Positions 1-7,748 of a DNA stretch of 64,000 bases are shown in pieces. Position numbers and translations under genes: made by a program. This stretch comes from Clostridium_AT stratigraminis (GTDB lineage: Bacteria > Bacillota > Clostridia > Clostridiales > Clostridiaceae), in contig NZ_JBJHZZ010000001.1 of NCBI RefSeq assembly GCF_045310675.1, positions 372,001 through 436,000 of the forward strand. Direction: 5' to 3'. The notes below the pieces were generated by a model, which was given only the letters and a program-made list of their open reading frames with translations, was not told where the DNA came from and did not search any database. Position 1 is the first letter of the stretch. Each line of letters opens with the position of its first letter.

Positions 1-228
1 TTTTTCCGCTTGAATATAGTATCTTCCGTCTGTCCAAAGGCCGGCATCCTCTAAGGTAATAACCACAGTTCCTGCTGAGCCTGTAAAGCCGGATATCCAC
101 TCCCTGCATTTAAAGTGGTCTGATACATATTCACTTAGATGTGCATCAAAGCTAGGTACTATGTAAGCATCCATATTGTTTTCTTTCATTAATTGTCTTA
201 ACTTTTGTGTCCTTTCATTAATTTTCAT
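1..228 (-). CDS. Xaa-Pro aminopeptidase, N-terminal part (cut by window edge)
   Basis: Only the first 76 codons lie in the window; the gene continues beyond position 1. The translation begins MKINERTQKLRQLMKE and holds the creatinase/prolidase N-terminal signature (DAYIVPS, then GFTGSAGT and GLWTDGRYYIQAE). It closely resembles the complete peptidase at 16766-18538, so the two are paralogues. The family removes N-terminal residues that precede proline, in the cytoplasm, with a metal centre in the C-terminal domain (not visible here). The ATG overlaps the TGA stop of the upstream permease gene (ATGA), which suggests translational coupling and one leftward operon with the permease and the XRE-cupin regulator. 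Confidence 0.9.
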   Translation of the reverse strand, partial: MKINERTQKLRQLMKENNMDAYIVPSFDAHLSEYVSDHFKCREWISGFTGSAGTVVITLEDAGLWTDGRYYIQAEK

Positions 229-1319
229 ATTTTTACCTCAACTCCCTTTATGTTTATTTTTTTATTTTCATATTCATAGATCCATATGGATAGTAAAATA
301 CTAATTATTCCAGCTGTAAGCTTTGATATTATAAAGGCACCTAACATTTCTGGAGCAATACCTGATACAAATCCAAACTGGCCTCCGAATACAAAGGCTC
401 CGCTCACTGCAAAGGCAGCGCAAACAACCTTGCCTTTAGAATTCATTTTTTCATAAGATCCAAATACCAAAAGATTACTAGCTAAGTTTCCTAAAATACC
501 AGAAACAGATGCTGAGTTAATTCCAAATTTATCGCCTGTTTTTTCTAAAGCCCTTTTAAAAATACGGTTTATTAGCTCCAGCATAGGATATGCTCCACCT
601 AAAACAAAGCCAATTTTGCACACTATTACTGCAGATTCCGACAGGGGAGTTAACCCTGAGACAAGACTAACCCCCATTATTGCATTTATTCCCTGCAGAA
701 TCAGCCCAATAATGCTTAAGCTAATTACTAACTTTCCAAATATCTTAAAGCCCTTCAGTAGGGTATTATTAAATTTTAATAGTCCAATTTCTAAGATAAT
801 TGAAAAAATAAATATAGGCACAAGGTTCCATATTAGGAGTCTTAGATTTATTCCCTGCCATAAACCAGCAGCAAGACATCCTATAGGAATAGTAGTTATT
901 CCAATCATAACACCTTTAGAAAAATATTTTTCATCTTCTTTAGAAAGCATTCCAATGGCAACAGGTATAGAAAAACTAATAGCTGCACCTAAGGTTGAGG
1001 CAATAATAACTCCTGAGAAAATCCCCATTTCTTTAGTTAAAGCTAGTTTTGCAGCCATTTGATATCCTCCCATATCTATAGCAAAGAAGGCTGCAGGAAA
1101 AATAGAAGGATCCAAATTAAATACTCTGCAAATAGGGATAGCCATTGTGGATAAATAATTTGAAAGAATGGGAGTTAAGGAGTATATTCCAATCATACAA
1201 AGGCCTAAGGCTCCCATGGTCTTTATACCTTCTTCAAATTTGACACCAAGCTTTAAAGGACTTTCTAATATATAATCAACTCCACCAATTACAAAAAAAG
1301 TCTCAATTAAATAAAGCAT
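225..1319 (-). CDS. EutH-like ethanolamine permease family protein
   Basis: A 364-residue polytopic membrane protein with about ten hydrophobic segments. Segments such as KFEEGIKTMGALGLCMIGI, an AIDMGGYQMA motif and SFSIPVAIGML match my recollection of EutH, the ethanolamine transporter family. No other eut genes (ammonia lyase, microcompartment shell) are nearby. Its operon partners are an XRE-cupin regulator upstream and an Xaa-Pro peptidase downstream, so the substrate may be a different small amine or peptide-derived compound. Its start codon overlaps the TAA stop of the regulator gene (TAATG) and its ribosome binding site lies inside that gene. Family assignment is fairly secure; the substrate is not. 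Confidence 0.75.
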   Translation of the reverse strand: MLYLIETFFVIGGVDYILESPLKLGVKFEEGIKTMGALGLCMIGIYSLTPILSNYLSTMAIPICRVFNLDPSIFPAAFFAIDMGGYQMAAKLALTKEMGIFSGVIIASTLGAAISFSIPVAIGMLSKEDEKYFSKGVMIGITTIPIGCLAAGLWQGINLRLLIWNLVPIFIFSIILEIGLLKFNNTLLKGFKIFGKLVISLSIIGLILQGINAIMGVSLVSGLTPLSESAVIVCKIGFVLGGAYPMLELINRIFKRALEKTGDKFGINSASVSGILGNLASNLLVFGSYEKMNSKGKVVCAAFAVSGAFVFGGQFGFVSGIAPEMLGAFIISKLTAGIISILLSIWIYEYENKKINIKGVEVKI

Positions 1320-1924
1320 TAATTCCTGCCTCCAGCTGGGCTTGACACAGCATCAATTTCATGGGTAGCTGATCCTCTATAGCCATTTGGAGAATTAACA
1401 GACAGTATTTTAACCTTTTTATTAGTATAATTAGCCCAATTATGCCTAATGCTCGAATTCATATGAACACTGTCACCGGGATAAACTTCATACCTTTCAC
1501 CATTTATGTAAATAGTTAATATACCCTCTAATACATAAACAAACTCTTCCCCCTCATGCTTATAGGATATAATTTCTTCTTCATTTTTTTGCGGAAGAAT
1601 TTCTACAAGTCTTGGAACAATTTGTTTATCCTCTAGGTTTGTACTTAAGTTATACTTAATAAAACCTCCTTCATCTATATCCAATATTTCCTGCTCATAA
1701 CTTCTTAAAACAGCCTCTTCTTTTTTGTGTGGATAATCAAAAAAGAAGGTTAAATGAACCTCTAAAATTTTAGCTATTTTTTCTAGAGAATCAACTGCAA
1801 TTGTAGTAAGACCTCTTTCTAACTGAGATAAATAACCCACAGATAGCTCACTTTTTTCACTTAACTCCTTTAAAGTAATGCCCTTTTCAGTTCTTAAATT
1901 TTTTATTTTCACTCCGATATTCAT
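1319..1924 (-). CDS. XRE-family transcriptional regulator with C-terminal cupin domain
   Basis: 201 residues. Residues about 5-60 form a helix-turn-helix of the XRE/Cro type (GITLKELSEKSELSVGYLSQLERG). Residues about 105-185 form a single cupin barrel with the GEEFVYVLEG and YEVYPGDSVHMNSSIRHNW motifs. Such proteins usually sense a small ligand through the cupin and control neighbouring transport or catabolic genes. It is the first gene of a leftward operon with the EutH-like permease and an Xaa-Pro peptidase, with overlapping stops and starts. A perfect inverted repeat just upstream (1945-1972) is a likely autoregulatory operator. The ligand is unknown. Confidence 0.88.
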   Translation of the reverse strand: MNIGVKIKNLRTEKGITLKELSEKSELSVGYLSQLERGLTTIAVDSLEKIAKILEVHLTFFFDYPHKKEEAVLRSYEQEILDIDEGGFIKYNLSTNLEDKQIVPRLVEILPQKNEEEIISYKHEGEEFVYVLEGILTIYINGERYEVYPGDSVHMNSSIRHNWANYTNKKVKILSVNSPNGYRGSATHEIDAVSSPAGGRN

Positions 1925-1944
1925 AAGTTCACTCCTATTTCAAT

Positions 1945-1972
1945 GTTATAAATATTATACTATATTTATAAC
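1945..1972 (-). promoter_or_regulatory. Probable operator/promoter of the XRE-cupin operon
   Basis: Perfect 10-bp inverted repeat GTTATAAATA, 8-bp spacer, TATTTATAAC, lying 21 bp upstream of the regulator start. The spacer carries TATAAT on the minus strand (1954-1959), so a protein bound here would cover a -10 box. No good -35 box was found at 17 bp. Autoregulation is inferred. Confidence 0.5.
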
Positions 1973-2140
1973 GCAAGATATACACATTTATGAAAACATT
2001 TCATTTATATGAATATAACATTGCTGTAAGGTGTGTTACTGGACATTTCTTGTGCTGCACACAATTAGTGAATGCAAGTATCATTTACACAAGTAGTGAT
2101 ACATATACTGTAAAAGAATATTTTAAAGGAGTTAATAGTA

Positions 2141-2608
2141 ATGAGTAATGAAGGAACACTTTTTGCATTTCTAGCAGTATGGAGCTTTATATTTTTTCTT
2201 TTTTTAGCTATAGGTATCTTACTTTATATTTTTACATCTATGGGACTATACAAATTGGCATCAAATCAAAAGTTAGAAAATCCTTGGTTATCATGGATTC
2301 CAGTTGCCAATATGTATATACTAGGAAAACTCATTAAAAACTTGAAACTAGATACTTTGGAGATTCCAAGTATTGAACTCATTTTATCATTAGGGTTCTT
2401 TGCAGTTTTAATCCTTAGGTTTATTCCTCTATTCGGTTGGATAATAGGCGCAGCTTATACAGTTTTGTGTATATTAGCCCTTTATAAGTTATTTAAAATA
2501 TATAGACCTGATCAAGCTGTACTGTGGATAATACTTAGTATTGTACTACCTTTTATGGGCCCAATTTTTATTTTTATCATAAGAAATGATTCACCTGTTT
2601 CGCAGTAA
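2141..2608 (+). CDS. Small polytopic membrane protein of unknown function
   Basis: 155 residues with four hydrophobic segments (about residues 8-35, 72-92, 95-118 and 124-148). The first loop contains WLSWIPVANMYILGKL. That W-x-x-W-I-P-x-x-N arrangement is common in small uncharacterised Firmicute membrane proteins, and I do not recognise a functional family. A good ribosome binding site (AAAGGAG) sits 8 nt before the ATG. It is transcribed away from the XRE operon and is followed, about 65 bp after its stop, by a structured leader belonging to the next gene. No function is proposed. Confidence 0.75.
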   Translation: MSNEGTLFAFLAVWSFIFFLFLAIGILLYIFTSMGLYKLASNQKLENPWLSWIPVANMYILGKLIKNLKLDTLEIPSIELILSLGFFAVLILRFIPLFGWIIGAAYTVLCILALYKLFKIYRPDQAVLWIILSIVLPFMGPIFIFIIRNDSPVSQ

Positions 2609-2672
2609 ATAGATTTGCCAAAATTATTTAAAAATGTAGTATAATAAGTAAATAAATATTGAAAAATTTTTT

Positions 2673-2765
2673 GACGCTGATAGTGTAGAATAACTTAAGA
2701 TAGCATAAGTGTTTACGATAAATTCTACTTCCGTATTATTAAGTGATTTCTACAAGTTCAGCGTC
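2673..2765 (+). ncRNA. Structured leader of unknown class upstream of the YbaK-like gene
   Basis: An 8-bp helix closes the element (GACGCTGA 2673-2680 with TCAGCGTC 2758-2765). Inside it TGTAGAA (2684-2690) can pair with TTCTACA (2747-2754 region) or with a second TTCTAC copy at 2723-2728, two mutually exclusive partners. Within lie ACTTA/TAAGT (2693-2697/2706-2710) and ACTT/AAGT (2727-2730/2741-2744) hairpins, which gives a three-way junction. It ends 55 nt before the start codon, and there is no terminator-like T tract. I cannot match it to a riboswitch class I know. Confidence 0.45.
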
Positions 2766-2820
2766 TAATGTCTTTAATTAACCTAAAGAATAAACATAGT
2801 TAACGAAAGGATGAAAAACA

Positions 2821-3294
2821 ATGGCAATTGATAGAGTACGTGAATCTTTAAAAGATTTTGGAAGAGACAAGGATATATTGGAATTTGAAACCTCCAGTGC
2901 CACAGTAGAGCTAGCAGCAATAGCTTTAGATGTTGAGCCTGCTAGAATTGCAAAAACCATTTCACTTAAATCAGGAGAGTCTGCCTTGTTAGTAGTAACA
3001 GCAGGAGATGCTAAGATAGATAATAGTAAATTTAAAAATGAATTTGGCTTTAAGGCAAAAATGCTTTCACCTGAGGAAGTACTTGAGCTTACAGGCCATG
3101 CTATTGGAGGAGTGTGCCCCTTTGGGCTTAAAAATAATATACCTGTTTTTCTTGATCTATCACTTAAGAGATTTACTACAGTTTTTCCAGCCTGCGGAAG
3201 CAGTAATTCGGCAATTAAGCTTACCTTAAGTGAAATAGAGGAGTATTCTAAAAGTAAAAAATGGGTTGATGTATGCAAGAATTGGATAGAATAA
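2821..3294 (+). CDS. YbaK/EbsC-family aminoacyl-tRNA deacylase
   Basis: 157 residues, the normal size for free-standing YbaK/ProX-type editing proteins. Motifs seen are the early ETSSATVELAAIALDVEPARIAKTI segment (split here between the ligand-binding and helical parts), LLVVTAGDAKID, GHAIGGVCPFGL and a late PACGSSNSAIKL. The family hydrolyses mischarged tRNA, typically Cys-tRNA-Pro or Ala-tRNA-Pro, in the cytoplasm. The start is supported by AAAGGATG 7 nt upstream. The gene follows a structured leader that may control it and precedes the selenoprotein glutathione peroxidase by 79 bp. Family sure; exact tRNA specificity not readable. Confidence 0.88.
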   Translation: MAIDRVRESLKDFGRDKDILEFETSSATVELAAIALDVEPARIAKTISLKSGESALLVVTAGDAKIDNSKFKNEFGFKAKMLSPEEVLELTGHAIGGVCPFGLKNNIPVFLDLSLKRFTTVFPACGSSNSAIKLTLSEIEEYSKSKKWVDVCKNWIE

Positions 3295-3373
3295 AGCTGT
3301 AAATTTTGAGTATAAGTATAATTGAAAAATAATTGTGCATTATATAAAATGGTAATAAGAGGAGGTTGATTAA

Positions 3374-3919
3374 ATGAGTATCTATGATTTTAAGGCAAAT
3401 AACATTGATGGAGAAGAGATTAAGCTTGAAGAGTACAAAGGTAAGGTTCTCTTAATTGTAAACACAGCAAGCAAGTGAGGCTTTACACCACAATTTGCAG
3501 GTTTGCAAAAAATATATGAAGACTATAAGAATAAAGGCTTTGAAGTATTAGGTTTTCCAAGCAATCAATTTCTAGAGCAAGATCCAGGAACTAATAAAGA
3601 AATACATAACTTCTGTCAAATCAATTATGGTGTTGATTTTACTATGTTTGAGAAAATTGAGGTTAAAGGAGAAAATGCGCACCCTTTGTTTAAATACTTA
3701 ACTAGTAAGTCTCCTTTTGAAGGCTATGATTTAAGTTCTGAGAAAGGCAATTTTTTAAATTCCTTTTTGAAGGAAAAGTTCCCTGAGTCTCTCAAAGGCA
3801 ACGATATAAAATGGAATTTTACTAAGTTCCTAATCGACAAAGATGGGAATGTAGTAAGGAGATATGAAACTCCAATGGAGCCGGAAGAGATAGCCAAGGA
3901 TATTGAAAAACTTCTATAA
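3374..3919 (+). CDS. Glutathione peroxidase, selenocysteine-containing (in-frame TGA at 3476-3478)
   Basis: 181 residues if TGA codon 35 is read as selenocysteine. The reading frame begins at ATG 3374 after a GGAGG site, runs MSIYDFKANNIDGEEIKLEEY, and reaches NTASKU-GFTPQF, where U falls exactly on the catalytic Cys/Sec of the family. The frame continues without another stop through the conserved GFPSNQF (catalytic Gln) and KWNFTKFLID (catalytic Trp) motifs to 3919. A conventional reading would start at a later ATG (3503) and lose the active site. A hairpin 15 nt after the TGA is a plausible bacterial SECIS. The enzyme would reduce hydrogen peroxide or organic peroxides with thiols. A Cys-to-stop mutation is the alternative, but two more genes here show the same pattern. 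Confidence 0.9.
3479..3512 (+). promoter_or_regulatory. Putative bacterial SECIS element of the glutathione peroxidase gene
   Basis: Stem TTTGCA (3494-3499) with TGCAAA (3504-3509) around the loop GGTT, beginning 15 nt after the in-frame TGA. Distance, short loop and loop G residues fit the SelB-binding hairpin of bacterial selenoprotein mRNAs. Confidence 0.7.
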
Positions 3920-3996
3920 AGTAACTTTTATCTTGTTTCTAGAGAATAAAACCATGTTTCCTGGGAAAGCTAATGCAAGAAAGGGGCATGAGTTTT

Positions 3997-4149
3997 ATGG
4001 ATAAAAAGAAACCTAAACATGAAGCTGCTATGGAAGAGGCAAAAGATATGCTTTCAAAAGGTGTAGGTATGTCTGAAATAGAAAATCTCACAGGACTTGA
4101 TGAGAGAAACATTAACAAAGCTAGAAGAAAAGTTGAAGATAGAGATTAA
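3997..4149 (+). CDS. Small helical protein, 50 residues, unknown function
   Basis: Frame starting MDKKKPKHEAAMEEAKDM and continuing with a helix-turn-helix-like stretch (GVGMSEIENLTGLDERNINK) to a Lys/Arg-rich end (ARRKVEDRD). The GGGG ribosome binding site at 3983-3986 is 10 nt before this ATG; an in-frame ATG at 3988 is too close to it. The protein may bind nucleic acid, but this is only an impression from composition. It lies 77 bp after the selenoprotein peroxidase gene and before a strong terminator, so it may be the last gene of that transcript. Confidence 0.6.
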   Translation: MDKKKPKHEAAMEEAKDMLSKGVGMSEIENLTGLDERNINKARRKVEDRD

Positions 4150-4196
4150 TTAATTTGACTATAATACTTTACCATAGTTATATTAATACCTAAGTA

Positions 4197-4236
4197 GAAA
4201 GAGGAGATTAAATTCTCCTCTTTCTTCATTTTTTTG
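4197..4236 (+). terminator. Rho-independent terminator
   Basis: Perfect 11-bp stem GAAAGAGGAGA/TCTCCTCTTTC with a 6-nt loop (4197-4224), followed by TTCATTTTTTT. It closes the YbaK-peroxidase-small protein unit. Confidence 0.9.
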
Positions 4237-4340
4237 TTACACATTTTTTATTTTTTCGACACTGAACTGCCATAATGACTTTTTAAAATAAATAAGTAGC
4301 ATCAGAAAAAATACATACTTAATTATTACAGGAGGACATA

Positions 4341-5066
4341 ATGATTACATTTTTAGATACTGGTTTTGCAAAAATTGCAACCTTTATAGCTTTACTTCTT
4401 ACTATTATTTATTTTTTAAGAGTTGGGAACAAAAAGTTCTTTAATAATAAAAATAAAATTTTAAAAGATATAAATAAAGCTTTGAGAAAATACCATAAGG
4501 TAATGGGAATAATTTTAATAATAATGGGTTTGATACATGGCATATTCTCATCAGAATCCATTTTTAGTTTTAATTTAGGAACGGCTTCCTTAATTTTAAG
4601 CATTTTATTAGGACTAAGCTTTATGCTCAGAAGTAAATTTAAAAATAAAAGCTGGATGTATTATCACAGGGCCTTAACAGTATTGTTTTCAGTGGTTTTA
4701 ATACTGCACATTGCTATAGCAAAAGAAGATAGCAGCAGAAGCAGTGATATTGAGAGTTTTAATAATAATGCGGTAAATGCTCAAATGACTGACGCCCAAT
4801 ATAAGGACGGTACATACACGGGACAAGCTACGGGCTATAGGCCAGGTTTAGAGGTTAGTGTAACAGTGAAGAATAATAAAATTGAAAATATCGATATAAT
4901 TAACAGCAATGATACCCCAAGATTTTTCAACAGGGCTGCTAGTGCAGTTCCAAATGAAATTATTGATAATCAGTCAGTTCAAGTGGATGCAGTTTCAAGG
5001 GCAACTAGGTCCTCAAATGGAATCATGGCAGCTGTTTCTGATGCTTTATCAAAGGCAGTAGAATAA
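4341..5066 (+). CDS. Membrane cytochrome-like domain fused to FMN-binding domain
   Basis: 241 residues. Residues about 8-140 form four membrane helices with paired histidines (YHKVMGIILIIMGLIHG and YHRALTVLFSVVLILHIA), the arrangement of b-type haem ligands in ferric-reductase-like domains. Residues about 155-240 form an extracytoplasmic FMN_bind domain (YKDGTYTGQATGYRPGLEVSVTV, then DAVSRATRSSNG). In this family a threonine in an SGAT-type motif carries covalent FMN attached by ApbE; here Gly is replaced by Arg (SRAT). Electrons would pass from the membrane to an extracellular flavin. The lipoprotein at 28135-28620 has the same domain with a normal SGAT. No ApbE gene lies in the window. Good AGGAGG site before the ATG. 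Confidence 0.8.
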   Translation: MITFLDTGFAKIATFIALLLTIIYFLRVGNKKFFNNKNKILKDINKALRKYHKVMGIILIIMGLIHGIFSSESIFSFNLGTASLILSILLGLSFMLRSKFKNKSWMYYHRALTVLFSVVLILHIAIAKEDSSRSSDIESFNNNAVNAQMTDAQYKDGTYTGQATGYRPGLEVSVTVKNNKIENIDIINSNDTPRFFNRAASAVPNEIIDNQSVQVDAVSRATRSSNGIMAAVSDALSKAVE

Positions 5067-5102
5067 CAGCTGCGGTTAGCTGAAAAGCTTCGGTTTGCTG
5101 TT
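5065..5102. terminator. Hairpin between convergent genes
   Basis: AACAGC (5065-5070) pairs with GCTGTT (5097-5102), and inside it AGCT-GAAA-AGCT forms a tetraloop hairpin. It begins in the stop codon of the FMN-binding gene. There is no good T tract, so its role as a terminator is uncertain. Confidence 0.3.
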
Positions 5103-5171
5103 AATAACTTTTAAAAATGAAAATGTGGATAGCAACAGCCGTCAATAAAGGGGTTAACAGTCCGTGGATGC

Positions 5172-6485
5172 TTACATTTGCTTACTGCCATTTAAGATAT
5201 TCACATTTAAGCTTCTAAAATTCGTTAATAAAATTAATTGTGAAGCTGCAAATAATACTCCAGCAATAAAATAGGCTTTCCCATATCCAAGATTAATATT
5301 GAATAACATATTTTTAGCAAACAGGCCTGTTATAGTCTGAGCAATTCCCTGAGAAATAAATATTATTGAAGAATATGCAGGACGATATTCCTTATCTACT
5401 AATTCCATTGGGAGGGAGCTAAATACAGGGCTTGTGGCATTAATTAAACCAGATCTAAAAAATAGTGAGGCGCTAATTACAGCTACAACACTCATACCTG
5501 GTATTCCTCCATACCCTATAATAAACATGAATGGAACTGCAGCAAGGCAGCACCAGGCAAGCATATTAATCTGCCCCAATTTTTTAATAAGATATGGTGC
5601 AAAAGGCATTATAAGCAGGATTGCAAAGTATTGAGCAGTCATAATAAAAGAAATTGAGGCTCTATTGATTCCCAAAGTTCCTAGGTAAATGGAGACATAG
5701 GGAACTATAAGTGATACAGCTATTTTGCAAATTATCATATAAGCTAAGAATATTAGTGCATTTTTACTGAAAAATGCATTTATGCTAAACTTAGTTTTTT
5801 CTTCTTGTTGGATTTTTCTATAGTCCTCTTTTGATTCTCTAATTAAAAGTATTGGTATTATACTTATTACTAAAATAAAAACAAAAAACATTAGAACATT
5901 TTTATGAGCTTCAATATATATAGTTCTCTGCATAAAGGAAAGAGAGGAGACCTTTGAAGTTAAGACTTTTGCAGCTTCAAAGGCTATATTTAATTTTTTA
6001 GCAAAAAAACTTACAATTAATGGCCCTCCAGTTAAGGTTCCTAATAGACAGCCAACCACATTGGTATAAAAAGCTGCTGTAAAATAGAGAGTCCTATTTG
6101 AAGCATTGGTATAACTTGATAAGTAGGGACCTAATATCACATCAAACAAAGTTAGTCCAGTAATAAGAAGTAATGCAGATATACTTTTTATAAATACTTC
6201 ATTTGAAAATATAATAATCAAAAGTGAAGAAGCAGAGACAATGGGGCCAAGGAGCATCAATTTTTTGTAGCCTGTTTTAGGTACCAGAAAAATTAAGCAA
6301 GCTCCAATAAAGGAAGCGATTCCTAGAAAAGAGGAAAAACTGTTTGCTATTTCAGAGGATGTCAATTGAAGGAAGGTCATTAAAACATCAAATAGAACAC
6401 CATTTAATACTCCAATAAAACAATATAGAATTATGAACATTAAGCTATTAAAGGATTCTCTTTTTTTAAAAAGTTCTTTAACCAT
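5172..6485 (-). CDS. MFS transporter
   Basis: 437 residues with about twelve hydrophobic segments in two halves separated by a charged loop (RESKEDYRKIQQEEKTKF). This is the usual build of a major facilitator superfamily exporter. I chose ATG 6485 because AAGGAGAT lies 7 nt before it; the longer frame from 6512 has no such site. It is transcribed after the ArsR-type regulator at 6618-7685 in the same direction. The gap between them holds TTAGAT-N4-ATCTAA, the same palindrome found before the regulator gene, so the transporter is probably repressed by that regulator. The substrate (drug or metabolite efflux) is not readable. Confidence 0.82.
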   Translation of the reverse strand: MVKELFKKRESFNSLMFIILYCFIGVLNGVLFDVLMTFLQLTSSEIANSFSSFLGIASFIGACLIFLVPKTGYKKLMLLGPIVSASSLLIIIFSNEVFIKSISALLLITGLTLFDVILGPYLSSYTNASNRTLYFTAAFYTNVVGCLLGTLTGGPLIVSFFAKKLNIAFEAAKVLTSKVSSLSFMQRTIYIEAHKNVLMFFVFILVISIIPILLIRESKEDYRKIQQEEKTKFSINAFFSKNALIFLAYMIICKIAVSLIVPYVSIYLGTLGINRASISFIMTAQYFAILLIMPFAPYLIKKLGQINMLAWCCLAAVPFMFIIGYGGIPGMSVVAVISASLFFRSGLINATSPVFSSLPMELVDKEYRPAYSSIIFISQGIAQTITGLFAKNMLFNINLGYGKAYFIAGVLFAASQLILLTNFRSLNVNILNGSKQM

Positions 6486-6590
6486 GATCTGATCTCCTTG
6501 CTTATTTTGCACGTAAATATTTTTTGCGGTTTATTTATTTCATATAAGTTCTACAATATTGTTTAGTTATCTATATTATTTTAATGCTTA

Positions 6591-6606
6591 TTAGATACAA
6601 ATCTAA
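6591..6606 (-). promoter_or_regulatory. Operator upstream of the MFS gene
   Basis: Perfect palindrome TTAGAT-ACAA-ATCTAA, 106 bp before the MFS start. The same palindrome occurs before the regulator gene (7727-7748). Confidence 0.6.
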
Positions 6607-6617
6607 TATTATATTTA

Positions 6618-7685
6618 TTAGCTAAGTATAACTTTAGAAATTCCTTGAGATAATTCTTCTAGTTTAATTTTGTTAAGCTTATAATAGGTTTTATTTCCAT
6701 CCTTCCTAAAGGTAACTAGGTTTAAATCCAGCAAGGAATTTATATGATAGAAAACTGTTGGTGGAGTAAGATTAAGTTCAGATGCAAGCTCAAGACCGTA
6801 CCATTCTTTCTTAGCTAAAAGTTCTACCATTTCAAACCTTTTATTATCAGAAAGAATTTTAAGAAACTTTTTAATTCTTTCTTTTTCCATATAACTTTTA
6901 GGAAACTGCTCTGTATACATTCCAATATTTATCCATTCACAATTATTGTATGGAGAAATATAAAATGCCCAAGGTCTTACTTGAATAAAATAACCAATAT
7001 GAATAATGAAATTTCTATCTTTAGCTTCAGAATATCTTTTTAAATATTCCTCAAAAAAATATTTGCTATCTTCTGCAAAAAGCTTTTCATATCTTTCTCT
7101 AAAGGGTTTTAGACATTCAAGTATTTCTTTTTCAATAGGTGAGTAGCATTTTTCGTAAAATTGCCTTAGTAAAATACAGAGTCTAAGCTTTAATTCCTCT
7201 GGACTTTCTAAGGATTCTAAAAGTTTTTCCTTTATGTCCTCCTGTTTATATACAGTATCAGAGATAACATCCCTTAAATCTTCATTTTCATTTTTTTCTA
7301 GCATTGAAATTATAAGTTCCTGAACCTTTGGATTATCTGAGTAGTTTTGATTAAGAATGTAAGAAGATAGAATCTTGCTATCAATTTTTTCTATGAAGCT
7401 TATAAATTCATGAACTGAGCCCAAATTATGGTTTTGAGTTGCAATCCTTCCAAGAACATGCTTTATCTCAGGCCATTTGAAGAAGTAAGTTAATTCTGCT
7501 GCTATATATTTTGTTAATTTTTTTCTCATAAAGTCTATCTTTTGCTTTACATCTTCTGCTTGAACATAATTAAATTGTAAAAAAAACTTATCCATTTCCT
7601 CCATATTTGCAGTAAAGTGAAGGGCATAAATAAATTCTACTGGAGGGTGAATAATAAAGGAAACCTGATTATTTTTTGTTTTCAT
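6618..7685 (-). CDS. ArsR-like winged-helix regulator with long N-terminal domain
   Basis: 355 residues. The last ~80 residues form an ArsR-type winged helix (KFLKILSDNKRFEMVELLAKKEWYGLELASELNLTPPTVFYHINSL split over helices 1-3, then LVTFRKDGNKTYYKLN as wing). Residues 1-260 are an uncharacterised, charged alpha-helical domain with no metal-binding Cys cluster, much longer than a classical ~100-residue ArsR. Similar large proteins often sit beside MFS exporters in Firmicutes, as here. Paired palindromes at 6591-6606 and 7727-7748 indicate autoregulation and control of the exporter. The inducer is unknown. Confidence 0.8.
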   Translation of the reverse strand: MKTKNNQVSFIIHPPVEFIYALHFTANMEEMDKFFLQFNYVQAEDVKQKIDFMRKKLTKYIAAELTYFFKWPEIKHVLGRIATQNHNLGSVHEFISFIEKIDSKILSSYILNQNYSDNPKVQELIISMLEKNENEDLRDVISDTVYKQEDIKEKLLESLESPEELKLRLCILLRQFYEKCYSPIEKEILECLKPFRERYEKLFAEDSKYFFEEYLKRYSEAKDRNFIIHIGYFIQVRPWAFYISPYNNCEWINIGMYTEQFPKSYMEKERIKKFLKILSDNKRFEMVELLAKKEWYGLELASELNLTPPTVFYHINSLLDLNLVTFRKDGNKTYYKLNKIKLEELSQGISKVILS

Positions 7686-7726
7686 AGTAATCCTTCTTTC
7701 ATAATATATGGATTAAATATTAAACG

Positions 7727-7748
7727 ATATTAGATATTCATCTAATAT
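7727..7748 (-). promoter_or_regulatory. Operator upstream of the ArsR-like regulator gene
   Basis: Perfect palindrome ATATTAGAT-ATTC-ATCTAATAT, 42 bp before the regulator start. It shares the TTAGAT-N4-ATCTAA core with the site before the MFS gene. Confidence 0.62.

Noticed and set aside
616..1062. A plus-strand protein
   Set aside because: It lies fully antisense to the EutH-like gene and has no ribosome binding site or family resemblance; it is a shadow frame. The same holds for the many other short frames opposite real genes.
225..1319. An ethanolamine utilisation locus
   Set aside because: Only the EutH-like permease is present; no ammonia lyase, shell or eut regulator genes are near.
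2778..3278. A 166-residue minus-strand gene
   Set aside because: Antisense shadow of the YbaK-type gene, whose plus-strand frame has family motifs and a good ribosome binding site.
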